DNA of 64,000 bases from Chitinibacter sp. FCG-7 (GTDB taxonomy: Bacteria > Pseudomonadota > Gammaproteobacteria > Burkholderiales > Chitinibacteraceae), in assembly GCF_040047665.1 (NCBI RefSeq), contig NZ_CP157355.1, positions 1,674,001 to 1,738,000 of the forward strand. Reading direction: 5' to 3'. Below are positions 1 through 8,089 of this stretch, piece after piece (the stretch's first letter is position 1; every line of letters begins with the position of its first letter). Below the pieces are notes generated by a model. The model saw only the letters and a program-made list of their open reading frames with translations. It searched no databases and was not told where the DNA came from. The translations under genes were made by a program, and so were the position numbers.

Positions 1-724
1 GCTGTGGATTGCCCGAGCTTTTGTCAATTTGGGCGTTACGCATTGAGCCATCGGCGTCAATTTCAACCGTAACGCGCAATTGACCGTAGATTTTCTTGCC
101 TGTGGCATCGACCGGATAGGCCATGGTGCCCACTTTCTCGATTTTCTGCCGCCAGCCGTCCATATACATGGCCACACTGGTTTGCTTGGCGCGCGCGCCG
201 ACAAAGGCTTTGCGCGGCTTGCTCTGATATTCGTGATTTTGCTTGGCAATCTGGGCGGCCAGGCCGGCGATTTCCTGCTGCTTGCGCACCTGGTCTTTGA
301 GTTCTTCCAGATCCAGCGGCTGACCGTCGGGTTTATCCTGCACATTTTTGCTATCGGTTGCGGCTTTCTGCGGCGATTTCAACTGCGTCATCAGCTGGTT
401 GTTTTGCTCTTCCAGCTTTTTCAGGCGTGACTCCACCTGCTCCAGCTCCAGCTCGGTTTGCTTGGATTTGGCAGGCAGCGCCGATTTAACGCGGTGATCG
501 GGCGCGTCGGTATTGCCGCCGCCATCCAGATCGGCCTGCGCTTCAACTTCGGCATTGCTGGGGCGAGTGGTGGTTTTCTGGTTAACCAGCACAATATCTA
601 GCGGTTGCTGCGAAATAAACTGGCGTGGATCAGGCAGGACAAACTGAATGCCAAAAATGGGGAAGGCGTGCGCAATCAGCGATAAAACCATCGCCGCAGC
701 CATAAAACGTTGCCCACGATCCAT
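1..724 (-). CDS. TonB-family C-terminal domain protein (partial)
   Basis: Reads right to left from an ATG at 724 and runs off the left edge (241 codons visible). A short hydrophobic N-terminal segment (about residues 8-28) fits a single inner-membrane anchor. It is followed by a Pro/Ala/Gln-rich, charged linker with a coiled-coil-like Glu/Leu/Lys stretch (about residues 90-125). From about residue 180 it has the typical TonB/TolA C-terminal start: KQTSVAMYMDGWRQKIEKVG, then a YGQLRVTVEIDADGS-type strand. This anchor-linker-TonB layout belongs to envelope proteins that contact outer-membrane or periplasmic partners. The actual partner cannot be told from the sequence. The C-terminal end is outside the window. 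Confidence 0.8.
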   Translation of the reverse strand, partial: MDRGQRFMAAAMVLSLIAHAFPIFGIQFVLPDPRQFISQQPLDIVLVNQKTTTRPSNAEVEAQADLDGGGNTDAPDHRVKSALPAKSKQTELELEQVESRLKKLEEQNNQLMTQLKSPQKAATDSKNVQDKPDGQPLDLEELKDQVRKQQEIAGLAAQIAKQNHEYQSKPRKAFVGARAKQTSVAMYMDGWRQKIEKVGTMAYPVDATGKKIYGQLRVTVEIDADGSMRNAQIDKSSGNPQ

Positions 725-857
725 CTCTTGTCTTCCCAAATCAATTGTCCGCTCAATCGCGCGAGTGTAGCACAGCCGAGATAAGGGCTTATCGCAGGCG
801 CGCATCTGCTGTGAAGCGGAGTAGAATAGTTGCACATTTTGGGAAGGAATGATGATT

Positions 858-1163
858 ATGCGCAACACTTTGATGGTTCTGGCTTTGCTATGCTCTAGCT
901 CGGTATTTGCTGCTGACGACGGCGCCAAGGTCGCCGCCAAGTACAATTGTCTGGCCTGTCACTCGGTCGATCAGAAAATCGTTGGCCCCTCGTACAAAGA
1001 AGTGGCCAAGCGCTATAAAGGCCAGAAAGACGCCGAAGCAATGCTGATGGCTGAAGTACGCAAAGGCCTGCCCGGCGGGAAATGGGGCAAGATTCCGATG
1101 CCAGCCCAGCAGATTGAAGACAAAGACCTGCGCGTGATTATTCGCTGGGTTTTGGCGCAATAA
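858..1163 (+). CDS. Class I cytochrome c (c551/c552 type)
   Basis: A protein of 101 residues with a cleavable signal peptide (hydrophobic LMVLALLCSSSVFA, cut probably after AxA-like VFA) and one haem motif, CLACH. A C-terminal Met (IPMPAQQ) is the likely sixth haem ligand. Size and spacing fit small soluble periplasmic electron carriers of the c551/c552 group. Three in-frame ATGs lie at 849, 852 and 858. The AAGGA at 844-848 touches the first but sits 9 nt from 858, so 858 is preferred. It stands alone and its electron partner is unknown. Confidence 0.9.
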   Translation: MRNTLMVLALLCSSSVFAADDGAKVAAKYNCLACHSVDQKIVGPSYKEVAKRYKGQKDAEAMLMAEVRKGLPGGKWGKIPMPAQQIEDKDLRVIIRWVLAQ

Positions 1164-1289
1164 AACGCTAGATTTAATACGATTGTCACGCAACCTTATT
1201 GCATTGCTCTGCGGAGTTGATTAAGCTGCGTGCCCTACTGGGTTGCTTATTTTGTAAGCGGCCAACCTTGTCAAAAAGCGAGAATAATC

Positions 1290-1706
1290 ATGGCAAAACT
1301 CACGGAACAAGACATCCGGGACTGGAAAGGCCCCGAAGATGACTATATGAACGCGGATCACCTCGAGTTCTTCCGCGAGCGTCTGGTGCAAATGAAAGCT
1401 GAATTGGTCGCCAATGCCAGCCAGACCACCAGCCATCTGCAAGAGCAAGAAGCCACACCTGATCCGGCTGACCGTGCCACTCTGGAAGAAGAATACGCAT
1501 TGGAATTGCGTACGCGTGACCGCGAACGCAAGCTATTGCTGAAAATCGACTCGACATTGCGCAAAATCGCCGAAGAAAACTACGGCTACTGCGAAGATAC
1601 GGGCGAGCCGATTGGCCTGCTGCGTCTGCTGGCGCGTCCAACCGCGTCTTTGTCGCTGGAAGCGCAAGAACGCCGCGAACGGCAGAAAAAACAGTACGCG
1701 GATTGA
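1290..1706 (+). CDS. dksA: RNA polymerase-binding transcription factor DksA
   Basis: A protein of 138 residues with the DksA plan: an N-terminal helix, a coiled coil with the acidic tip region (about residues 50-85, including DPADRATLEEE), and a C-terminal zinc-finger-like globule. The globule keeps only one of the usual four cysteines (YGYCEDTGEPIG, then ARPTASLSLEAQ in place of the second Cys pair). It therefore belongs to the Cys-poor subgroup, which is expected to fold without zinc or with weak zinc binding. DksA binds the RNA polymerase secondary channel and works with ppGpp. A longer reading from 1230 is possible, but the first 20 codons look non-native and MAKLTEQD is the family-like start. 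The Fur-family gene follows after 10 nt. Confidence 0.92.
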   Translation: MAKLTEQDIRDWKGPEDDYMNADHLEFFRERLVQMKAELVANASQTTSHLQEQEATPDPADRATLEEEYALELRTRDRERKLLLKIDSTLRKIAEENYGYCEDTGEPIGLLRLLARPTASLSLEAQERRERQKKQYAD

Positions 1707-1716
1707 TTGCCCTCCC

Positions 1717-2133
1717 ATGAATGACACCACACGCGCCACCGCGCGTGAACTGATCAGCAAAACCCGCGCTCGCATCACGCCAGCGCGGGTTGATATTTTG
1801 GCGACCCTGCTTGGCGCGCAGCGCCCGCTGTCGCATCTGGATATTCAGGAATTGCTCGCGCCGGGGCTTGATCGCGTTACCGTTTACCGCGTACTCGACT
1901 GGCTGACCGCCGAAAATCTGGCGCATAAATTATCCGGCGACGATCGGGTTTGGCGCTTCTCGGCAGCCAAAGCGCCGCATCATCATGCGCATTTTCATTG
2001 CCAGCAATGCGGCCGGTTTTATTGCCTGGAAGACGCCAAAACCGATCTGCCAGTGGCGCTGCCCAAGTCTTTTATCGCCGACTCGGTAGAAATTACCGTC
2101 AAAGGCATTTGCGCCGACTGCAAATCAGCCTGA
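1717..2133 (+). CDS. Fur/Zur-family metal-responsive regulator
   Basis: A protein of 138 residues. The N-terminal winged helix (about residues 10-80) contains the family signature LDRVTVYRVLDWL, and is followed by a metal-binding half with HHHAHFHCQQCGRFYCLED and a terminal CADC. The two CxxC pairs (structural zinc) and the His cluster are intact. The short HHHAHFHC pattern and small size are more Zur-like than Fur-like, but the metal cannot be fixed from sequence. It lies only 10 nt after dksA, so the two are probably co-transcribed. The COG0523 GTPase gene at 5096-6313, a typical Zur target, is a possible regulon member. Confidence 0.85.
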   Translation: MNDTTRATARELISKTRARITPARVDILATLLGAQRPLSHLDIQELLAPGLDRVTVYRVLDWLTAENLAHKLSGDDRVWRFSAAKAPHHHAHFHCQQCGRFYCLEDAKTDLPVALPKSFIADSVEITVKGICADCKSA

Positions 2134-2267
2134 TTTATTCCCATCCAGTCACCTGCCACGCGCTTTTTGCGTTTCGTCGCTTGCCGCCAGGCGCTTTAGA
2201 CGATAATCTCTTCTCTTTAAAGAATATACAGGCAATCTCTGATTGCACTTAGCCTGCAGGGAAGATC

Positions 2268-3332
2268 ATGCATTACCAAACCGACGACGTCCGCATCCGC
2301 GAAATCAAAGAGTTACTTCCGCCCGTGGCAGTAATCGAAAAATATCCAGTGAATGAAACCGCGTCGACCTCGGTATTTGAAACGCGCCAGGCGATTCATC
2401 AAATGCTGACTGGTAATGACGACCGCCTGCTGGTGATCATTGGCCCCTGTTCGATTCACGATCCGAAATCAGCACTGGAATACGGCCAGCGCCTGCTGAA
2501 ATTGCGCGAGCAATACAAAGGCCAGCTGGAAATCGTGATGCGCGTTTACTTTGAAAAACCGCGTACCACCGTTGGCTGGAAAGGTCTGATCAACGATCCA
2601 TTCCTTAATGGCAGCTTCAATATCAACGAAGGCCTGCGCATTGCGCGCAAATTGCTGGTTGATTTGAACAACACCGGCATGCCGACGGCGGGCGAGTTCC
2701 TCGATATGATCACGCCGCAGTACGTGGCCGATCTGATGAGCTGGGGCGCGATTGGCGCACGTACAACCGAATCGCAAGTTCACCGCGAGCTGGCTTCAGG
2801 TCTGTCTTGCCCGGTGGGCTTTAAAAACGGCACCGACGGCAATCTGAAAATCGCGTTTGATGCGATTAAATCCGCCGGTCAGCCGCACCATTTCCTGTCA
2901 GTAACGAAGTACGGACACTCTGCGATTGTTGCGACTGGCGGCAATCCGGATTGCCACGTGATTCTGCGCGGCGGTAAAGAGCCGAACTACGATGAAACGC
3001 ATGTACGCGCAGCCAGCGCGGACTTGGCAGCAGCCGGCCTGGCAAAAAAGATCATGATCGACTTTAGCCACGCGAACAGCCGCAAGGATTTCCGTCGCCA
3101 GATGGAAGTGTGCGCTGATACCTGTGCGCAAGTATCGAGCGGCAATGACGCAATCTTCGGCGTGATGGTGGAAAGCCATCTGGTTGAAGGCCGCCAGGAC
3201 GACGGCGCGGGTAAAGAATTGTGCTACGGCCAATCGATTACCGACGCGTGTATCGGCTGGGACGACACCGAGAAACTGCTGTCGGATCTGGCCAACGCAG
3301 TGGCCACACGCCGCGCACTGAGCAAGCTCTAA
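2268..3332 (+). CDS. aroG: 3-deoxy-7-phosphoheptulonate (DAHP) synthase, class I
   Basis: A protein of 354 residues, full length for the AroFGH group. It condenses phosphoenolpyruvate with erythrose 4-phosphate, the first step of the shikimate pathway. Visible signatures include IGPCSIHD, the KPRTTVGWKGLINDP stretch (PEP/phosphate binding) and SHANSRKD (metal-binding His). The N-terminal extension (about 40 residues) that carries the feedback-inhibition site in this class is present, but the specific inhibitor amino acid cannot be read off safely. The ATG at 2268 has an upstream GGGAAGA. Two strong hairpins follow the stop codon. Confidence 0.95.
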   Translation: MHYQTDDVRIREIKELLPPVAVIEKYPVNETASTSVFETRQAIHQMLTGNDDRLLVIIGPCSIHDPKSALEYGQRLLKLREQYKGQLEIVMRVYFEKPRTTVGWKGLINDPFLNGSFNINEGLRIARKLLVDLNNTGMPTAGEFLDMITPQYVADLMSWGAIGARTTESQVHRELASGLSCPVGFKNGTDGNLKIAFDAIKSAGQPHHFLSVTKYGHSAIVATGGNPDCHVILRGGKEPNYDETHVRAASADLAAAGLAKKIMIDFSHANSRKDFRRQMEVCADTCAQVSSGNDAIFGVMVESHLVEGRQDDGAGKELCYGQSITDACIGWDDTEKLLSDLANAVATRRALSKL

Positions 3333-3353
3333 ACTCATCCAAGCTGTAAACCC

Positions 3354-3390
3354 GGCCAGACTGAGCAGCACTGAGCGGCTCAGTCTGGCC
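3354..3390 (+). terminator. Perfect 13-bp hairpin after aroG
   Basis: GGCCAGACTGAGC (3354-3366) pairs exactly with GCTCAGTCTGGCC (3378-3390) across an 11-nt loop. No T run follows directly, so it may be an RNA-stabilising or first-stage hairpin ahead of the T-tailed hairpin at 3403. Confidence 0.6.
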
Positions 3391-3402
3391 CTGGCAAAAA
3401 CC

Positions 3403-3456
3403 ACCGGAACCCGGCGCAATGCTTGATCAGACATTGCACCGGCTCCGGTTTTTTTG
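3403..3456 (+). terminator. Rho-independent terminator of aroG
   Basis: An imperfect stem, CCGGAACCCGGCGCAATG (3404-3421) with CATTGCACCGGCTCCGG (3432-3448), is followed by a run of seven to eight T. This is a classic intrinsic terminator for the rightward aroG transcript. Confidence 0.85.
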
Positions 3457-3482
3457 TACTTCTCTACGAATACATCCAGTAT

Positions 3483-3529
3483 GTATTGCCATGCAGACCA
3501 ATAATTGATTGATCTGCATGGAAATACCC
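3483..3529. repeat. GGGTATA-family palindromic repeat, copy 1 (degenerate)
   Basis: GTATTGCCATGCAGA at the left pairs with TCTGCATGGAAATACCC at the right, around an AATAATTGATTGA-like loop. It has the same length (about 47 bp) and outer ends as the other family members listed here, although its left end has lost the GG. It lies in the gap between convergent aroG and cheD. Confidence 0.6.
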
Positions 3530-3550
3530 GTACCAATTTCTCATACCAGA

Positions 3551-4192
3551 CTAGAAGTAATCAATCTTGGTCACGCGCTGCGCTTGCTGCAATTGTGCAG
3601 CGTATTGCAGCTCGGCCTTACCCAGCTCGCGGCTGCGGGCGGCGTGTGCGCTAAAGCGGCGACAAAATACATCGCCGGTCGACGGCTCAAAAATCACCTG
3701 CCGCGCCCATTTGCCACCCAGATCACTGGCGACCAGCGGTATTTTCTCGTTGCGTAACCAGCTTTCGGTAAATTCGATATTGGCCTGACCCACAGTCGGG
3801 CGCTGGTTCATATCCAGCACATCGCCGCCGCCAAACGCTTTGGCGAGCAAATGATGCTTGAGCGCGCCCGCCTTCATCATCGCGTTGACCAGCACTTCCA
3901 TCGACGCCATGCCGGAAAAATAGCCGTCCAGATCATCCTTGCTATGGCGTAGCGGCACCATGAAATGATTCATGCCGATCAGCCTGCTGTGCGGATCAAA
4001 CAGACACACCGCGATGCACGAGCCCAGCGTGGTTTTAATTGGGCAACGGTGATGCACGGCCACTTCGCCCGCCACAATCGAATGCGCCAGCTTGCCCAGA
4101 TGGTGAGGCTGCAGATTGCCATACATGGGCTCGTGCAGGCGGCGCAGCGCAGGCTCTTCGATATGCAGCCAGGTTGGGGTGGGCAAAGTCAT
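3551..4192 (-). CDS. cheD: Chemoreceptor glutamine deamidase CheD
   Basis: A protein of 213 residues. CheD deamidates selected glutamines in methyl-accepting chemotaxis proteins. The catalytic signature is visible: Cys in TTLGSCIAVCLFD, His in GMNHFMVP, and the FGGGDVL segment. The C-terminal third (about 50 residues after the core, with FCRRFSAHAARSRELGKAEL) is an extension common in proteobacterial CheD. It stands alone here, with no other che genes alongside, but two MCP genes lie elsewhere in the window (13292 and 43204) and could be substrates. The start at 4192 gives the family length. Confidence 0.9.
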   Translation of the reverse strand: MTLPTPTWLHIEEPALRRLHEPMYGNLQPHHLGKLAHSIVAGEVAVHHRCPIKTTLGSCIAVCLFDPHSRLIGMNHFMVPLRHSKDDLDGYFSGMASMEVLVNAMMKAGALKHHLLAKAFGGGDVLDMNQRPTVGQANIEFTESWLRNEKIPLVASDLGGKWARQVIFEPSTGDVFCRRFSAHAARSRELGKAELQYAAQLQQAQRVTKIDYF

Positions 4193-4385
4193 GGCAGATG
4201 TCAGACTAGAGGCAATGTTTTAACTTAGCTTGCCAGCCCCAATTAGGCAGCCTTTTTGCCGAAAAATCTGCTGAGCCCCCCGCACCTTGTACCTGCGCTC
4301 AACACGCAGGCACCCACCGTAACATCGCCTTCATGGACACTGCTTTTGCCCGCATTTATGCTGCTGGCTTCAAGTGTGAGTGCCC

Positions 4386-5069
4386 ATGTTGACCCAATTC
4401 AAACGCGACTTATCCCAACGCATCAAGCGGATCGGCCAGATCATCGCTGCGCTGGCTTTGTATGCACTCCTGTACGCACTGCCACCTCTGGCGCGCGCAG
4501 AAACTGCACTGAATCAGCAGACCGTGTATGTGGTCAATAATGGCTGGCATACCGGCCTGATCGTGCCTGCGGCACCGTTTAAACAACGCTTTCCTGCGCT
4601 GCAAAAACGCTTTGCAGCGGCCAGTCATTTTGAAATTGGCTGGGGGGACAAGGGGTTTTATCAGGCGAGAGAAATCACCGCCAAAATCACGCTCAAGGCC
4701 ATGTTTGGCCTCTCTGGCTCGATTATGCATATTGTCGGACTCACCAATACCCCAGCCAAGTATGCCACCAAAGAGCAAATCAAACCTTTATGTCTGAGCA
4801 ATACCCAACTGGAGCAGCTTAACGCAGCGATTAGCGAGAGTCTGGCACTGAACGCGCAGCAAGACGTGCAGCCACTGGGGCCGGGGTTGTATGGCGATAG
4901 CGAATTTTATGCCGCCGTCGGCAACTATTACCTGCTGAACACCTGCAATAGCTGGACGGCCCAGCGCTTGAGCCGCGCCGGGCTGCCGGTCTGGAGTCGT
5001 TTTAAACTCACTGCGAGCAGCGTCATGGATGCGATTGCCGATCTGCCGGGGCAGTGTATTCCCAAGTAG
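4386..5069 (+). CDS. DUF2459 / TIGR02117 family protein
   Basis: A protein of 227 residues from the ATG at 4386 (a GTG at 4380 adds two residues). An N-terminal hydrophobic segment (about residues 14-35, ending ALPPLARA) acts as signal peptide or anchor. The conserved block VYVVNNGWHTGLIVP opens the DUF2459 domain, and WGDKGFYQA and NTCNSWTA are further family motifs. The Asn-Cys and His-Thr-Gly residues resemble a Cys/His catalytic arrangement, but no activity is established to my knowledge. There is no obvious operon: cheD and the GTPase gene on both sides are on the other strand. Confidence 0.75.
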   Translation: MLTQFKRDLSQRIKRIGQIIAALALYALLYALPPLARAETALNQQTVYVVNNGWHTGLIVPAAPFKQRFPALQKRFAAASHFEIGWGDKGFYQAREITAKITLKAMFGLSGSIMHIVGLTNTPAKYATKEQIKPLCLSNTQLEQLNAAISESLALNAQQDVQPLGPGLYGDSEFYAAVGNYYLLNTCNSWTAQRLSRAGLPVWSRFKLTASSVMDAIADLPGQCIPK

Positions 5070-5095
5070 GCACACACTAGGGCATGCCGTTCGAT

Positions 5096-6313
5096 TTACG
5101 CCGGTACAGCCTCGGGTTCATCGGCGACGACACCCCACGCCGGGAATGGGTCAGGGTAGTTGCTCCAATCTTTACTGGCCAATTCGGCGTCGGTTAGCAG
5201 ACAGGCATTCAGTCGTGATTTGAGCAAATCTTCGTCCATCTCTATGCCAATAAACACGATTTGCTGCTTACGGTCGCCAAAATCGTCATCCCAATTATCG
5301 GCAATCGCATCAAGCGCATCGTCGTCTTGCGGCCAATGCGCTTTCGGCACGCTGGCCCACCAGTAGCCACCAGCGCCATGGCGACACGCCCCACCGGCTT
5401 GTGACCAGCTACCGGCAAAACTCGGGCGGCTCGCCAACCAGAAAAAACCTTTTGAGCGCAACACGCCGTCCCATTCGCTGTGAATCAGATCCCAGAAACG
5501 CTGCGGGTGCAGCGGGCGGCGCGCATTCCAGACAAAGCTGCTAATGCCATATTCTTCGGTTTCTGGCACTTTTACAGCAGGTTCACCACGCAATTGGGCC
5601 AGCCAGCCCGGTGCGTTGGCGGCTTCGTCAAAGTCAAAACGGCCGGTTCCCAAAATTGCATTCAGTGGCACTTCGCCGTTTTCAGCGACCCATTGCACTG
5701 CACGTGGATTAAGCGCGGCCAGAATGCTTTGCAATTGCTCCAGCTGCTCAGCGCTGACCAGGTCTGGCTTGCTAATCACCAGCACATCACAAAATTCGAC
5801 TTGCTCGACCAGCAAATCCACCACGGTGCGATCGTCTTCTTCACCAGCGGTTTCGCCCCGTTCGGCCAGCAAATCGCCTCCCGCGTAATCGCGCAAAAAG
5901 TTAAACGCATCGACCACCGTCACCATTGTATCGAGCTGCGCCAGATCAGATAGCGATTGGCCTTGCTCGTCGCGGAAGGTAAATGTCTCGGCCACCGGCA
6001 AAGGCTCGGCAATACCGGTGGATTCGATCAGCAGATAATCAAAGCGATCTTCTTTGGCCAAACGCGCCACTTCTTCGAGCAAATCCTCGCGCAGCGTGCA
6101 GCAAATACAGCCATTGCTCATTTCCACCAGACGCTCTTCACCGCGCGCAAAGCCGCCCTGATGGATCAGCTCGCCGTCGATATTCACATCCGATAGATCA
6201 TTCACAATCACCGCCACGCGCAGGCCGGCGCGGTTTTTCAGCACGTGATTCATCAAGGTGGTTTTACCTGCGCCCAGAAAGCCGGATAAAACGGTGACAG
6301 TTAGTTTTTTCAT
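5096..6313 (-). CDS. COG0523 (CobW/P47K) GTPase, probable zinc metallochaperone
   Basis: A protein of 405 residues. Walker [10 protein letters not shown] is at residues 11-19, the family metal motif GCICC at 68-72, the switch region [10 protein letters not shown] follows, and the G4-like ISKPDL is near residue 180. The C-terminal CobW_C domain (about 270-390) is complete. COG0523 proteins use GTP to hand metal to client enzymes, and this long subgroup (ZigA/YciC-like) is usually induced by zinc starvation. A 30-bp dyad directly upstream (6351-6380) is a candidate operator, and a Fur/Zur-type regulator is encoded at 1717. Zinc specificity is inferred from subgroup and context, not shown. Confidence 0.85.
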   Translation of the reverse strand: MKKLTVTVLSGFLGAGKTTLMNHVLKNRAGLRVAVIVNDLSDVNIDGELIHQGGFARGEERLVEMSNGCICCTLREDLLEEVARLAKEDRFDYLLIESTGIAEPLPVAETFTFRDEQGQSLSDLAQLDTMVTVVDAFNFLRDYAGGDLLAERGETAGEEDDRTVVDLLVEQVEFCDVLVISKPDLVSAEQLEQLQSILAALNPRAVQWVAENGEVPLNAILGTGRFDFDEAANAPGWLAQLRGEPAVKVPETEEYGISSFVWNARRPLHPQRFWDLIHSEWDGVLRSKGFFWLASRPSFAGSWSQAGGACRHGAGGYWWASVPKAHWPQDDDALDAIADNWDDDFGDRKQQIVFIGIEMDEDLLKSRLNACLLTDAELASKDWSNYPDPFPAWGVVADEPEAVPA

Positions 6314-6350
6314 GCTACGGCTCCGCCAAAAAAGCCATTAGCATAGACAA

Positions 6351-6380
6351 TTGCAACATGGTTGCGCAACTTTGTTGCAA
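6351..6380. promoter_or_regulatory. 30-bp multi-dyad, candidate operator of the COG0523 gene
   Basis: TTGCAAC (6351-6357) and GTTGCAA (6374-6380) flank a perfect GTTGCGCAAC (6361-6370). Apart from the central ATG/TTT differences the whole 30 bp is its own reverse complement. It contains three overlapping GCAAC/GTTGC pairs. It sits 38 bp before the start codon of the leftward GTPase gene, where a repressor site is expected. The binding protein is unknown; the Fur/Zur-type product of 1717-2133 is the natural candidate. Confidence 0.55.
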
Positions 6381-6390
6381 ATAGGGGCAT

Positions 6391-6430
6391 AAAAAAACGG
6401 CCAATTCAATACTAAAATTGGCCGTTTTTA
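6391..6430 (-). terminator. Intrinsic terminator of azoR (works in both directions)
   Basis: AAAACGGCCAATT pairs with AATTGGCCGTTTT across an 8-nt loop, with A runs on the left and T runs on the right. It ends the leftward azoR transcript before the GTPase promoter region. Confidence 0.85.
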
Positions 6431-6466
6431 ATTGCAAATAGCAACTTTAAATGATTTTTAGCTCAT

Positions 6467-7069
6467 TTAGGCCGCAATTTCACTCAATTGCGCACGCGCA
6501 GCCGCCAGCGCGGGATCACGCACTTCGGGGCCCATCGCCAAGCCTTCGGCGGCAATCACGCGAATATCGCTAATGCCCAAAAAGCCCAGCAAGACGCGCA
6601 GGTAATCAATGTGCGCAATGCCGGTCGGCGTGCCCGCATGCTGGCCGCCTGCGGTCGCAACAATCACCGCGCGTTTGTCACCAGCCAGGCCTTCTGCACC
6701 GTTAGGGCCGTATTTGAACGTTACACCCGCCACGCTAATCATATCGATCCACGCTTTAAGCTGGCTGGGGATCGAGAAGTTGTACATTGGCGCGCCAATC
6801 ACCAGCACGTCGGCAGCTAAAAACTCGGCCATCACCGCCTCGGCGATACTAACCTGATGCACTTGTTGCGCGTTGCGTTGTTGCTCGGGCGTACCTTTGG
6901 CGGCCAGTAATTGGCCATCCAGATGCAAAGTCGCCGAGCTGGTCACATCGCGGTAAGTCACATTCAGCGCTGGCTCGGCCAGACGGATACTTTCAACGAC
7001 TTCTTTACTCAGCTGGCGTGATACCGAGTGATCACCCAGGATGCTGGAATCGATATGGAGCAGGTTCAT
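6467..7069 (-). CDS. azoR: FMN-dependent NADH-azoreductase
   Basis: A protein of 200 residues with the flavodoxin-like AzoR fold: LHIDSSILGDHSVSRQL at the start (phosphate loop for FMN), then GAPMYNFSIPSQLKAWID (FMN-binding and dimer region) and GGQHAGTP. The family reduces quinones and azo dyes with NADH. The ATG at 7069 is preceded by AGGAAAG. The longer reading from 7108 adds 13 residues with no family match. It is divergent from the LysR gene at 7167 with a 97-bp gap, the usual layout for a regulator and its target. Confidence 0.92.
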   Translation of the reverse strand: MNLLHIDSSILGDHSVSRQLSKEVVESIRLAEPALNVTYRDVTSSATLHLDGQLLAAKGTPEQQRNAQQVHQVSIAEAVMAEFLAADVLVIGAPMYNFSIPSQLKAWIDMISVAGVTFKYGPNGAEGLAGDKRAVIVATAGGQHAGTPTGIAHIDYLRVLLGFLGISDIRVIAAEGLAMGPEVRDPALAAARAQLSEIAA

Positions 7070-7166
7070 GATGCTTTCCTTTTTGGTGCAATGTTTTGAT
7101 GTGCTCATCTTATATTTGGCGCAAAATAGGCACTAGATAGCAAAATCAGGAAGGATCGTTCTATTT

Positions 7167-8078
7167 ATGACGCCAATCTGTGCAGACTTTAACGATTATG
7201 TGTATTTCGCCCGCGTGATCGAATTTGGCGGTTTTTCTGCGGCGGCGCGGCAATTGGGGATACCCAAATCGCGCCTGTCGCGGCGGATTGCCGGACTGGA
7301 AGAACGCCTTGGCGTACGCCTGCTCCAGCGCAGCACACGCAAGCTGACACTCACCGACGTTGGGCAGAAATTTCTAGGTCACTGTCAGGCTTTGCTACGC
7401 GAAGCCGAGGCTGCCGAATGTGTGGTGGCCAGCCAGCGCATCGAACCGGCTGGCCGGGTCAGGCTAAGCATGCCGCCCGCGATGATGGACGGACTGAGCC
7501 AAACCTTGCTGCGCTATATCAGCGAAAATCCGAAAGTGGTGCTTGAAACCATCGCAACACCGCGCCGGGTTGATCTGCTGGAAGAAAATATCGATGTTGC
7601 ACTGCGCGTACGCGCCACCGACGATGAAGATTTGCAATGGGCCACCCGGCGTTTGCGCCCCAGCCAGATCAAGCTGGTGGCCAGCCCCGCACTGATCGCC
7701 AGACTGGGTGGCATTAACACACCGGGCGCACTGGCGATGGCACCGGCACTGGGCATGCTGGGGCCCGACCAGCGCATTCATTGGCGGCTGGTCAACGCGG
7801 CCGGAGAAAGCCGCGAATTTATCCTGCCACCTCGGCTGGCCACCGAGCATTTCGGCCTCAGGCGACAAGCTGCCATTGCCGGACTGGGCGTCACCATTCT
7901 GCCCGCTGACGCCGTGGTAGCCGATCTGGCCAGTGGCGATCTAGTGGAAGTGCTACCCGACTGGCATTTCCCACTCGGCCACGTGCAAGCGGTGTATGTC
8001 AGCCAGCGCGGCCTAGCGCCAGCAGTTCGCACATTGCTCGACATTCTGGCCGAAGAGCTGGGCACGACGCCAATCTGA
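7167..8078 (+). CDS. LysR-family transcriptional regulator
   Basis: A protein of 303 residues. The N-terminal winged helix-turn-helix (about residues 8-66) has FGGFSAAARQLGIPKSRLSRR, and is followed by a periplasmic-binding-like effector domain of the CrgA/AaeR type. It faces azoR across a 97-bp gap, so it very probably controls azoR and itself. The inducer is unknown, but quinone-like compounds would suit the target. It ends 11 bp from the convergent solute-binding gene. Confidence 0.88.
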   Translation: MTPICADFNDYVYFARVIEFGGFSAAARQLGIPKSRLSRRIAGLEERLGVRLLQRSTRKLTLTDVGQKFLGHCQALLREAEAAECVVASQRIEPAGRVRLSMPPAMMDGLSQTLLRYISENPKVVLETIATPRRVDLLEENIDVALRVRATDDEDLQWATRRLRPSQIKLVASPALIARLGGINTPGALAMAPALGMLGPDQRIHWRLVNAAGESREFILPPRLATEHFGLRRQAAIAGLGVTILPADAVVADLASGDLVEVLPDWHFPLGHVQAVYVSQRGLAPAVRTLLDILAEELGTTPI

Positions 8079-8089
8079 TTCGGAAACAA

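Noticed and set aside
1300..1926. A 208-codon leftward frame over dksA and the Fur-family gene
   Set aside because: It is antisense to two recognised genes; composition is that of a shadow frame.
2898..3536. A 212-codon leftward frame over aroG
   Set aside because: It is antisense to a highly conserved gene and spans both terminator hairpins.
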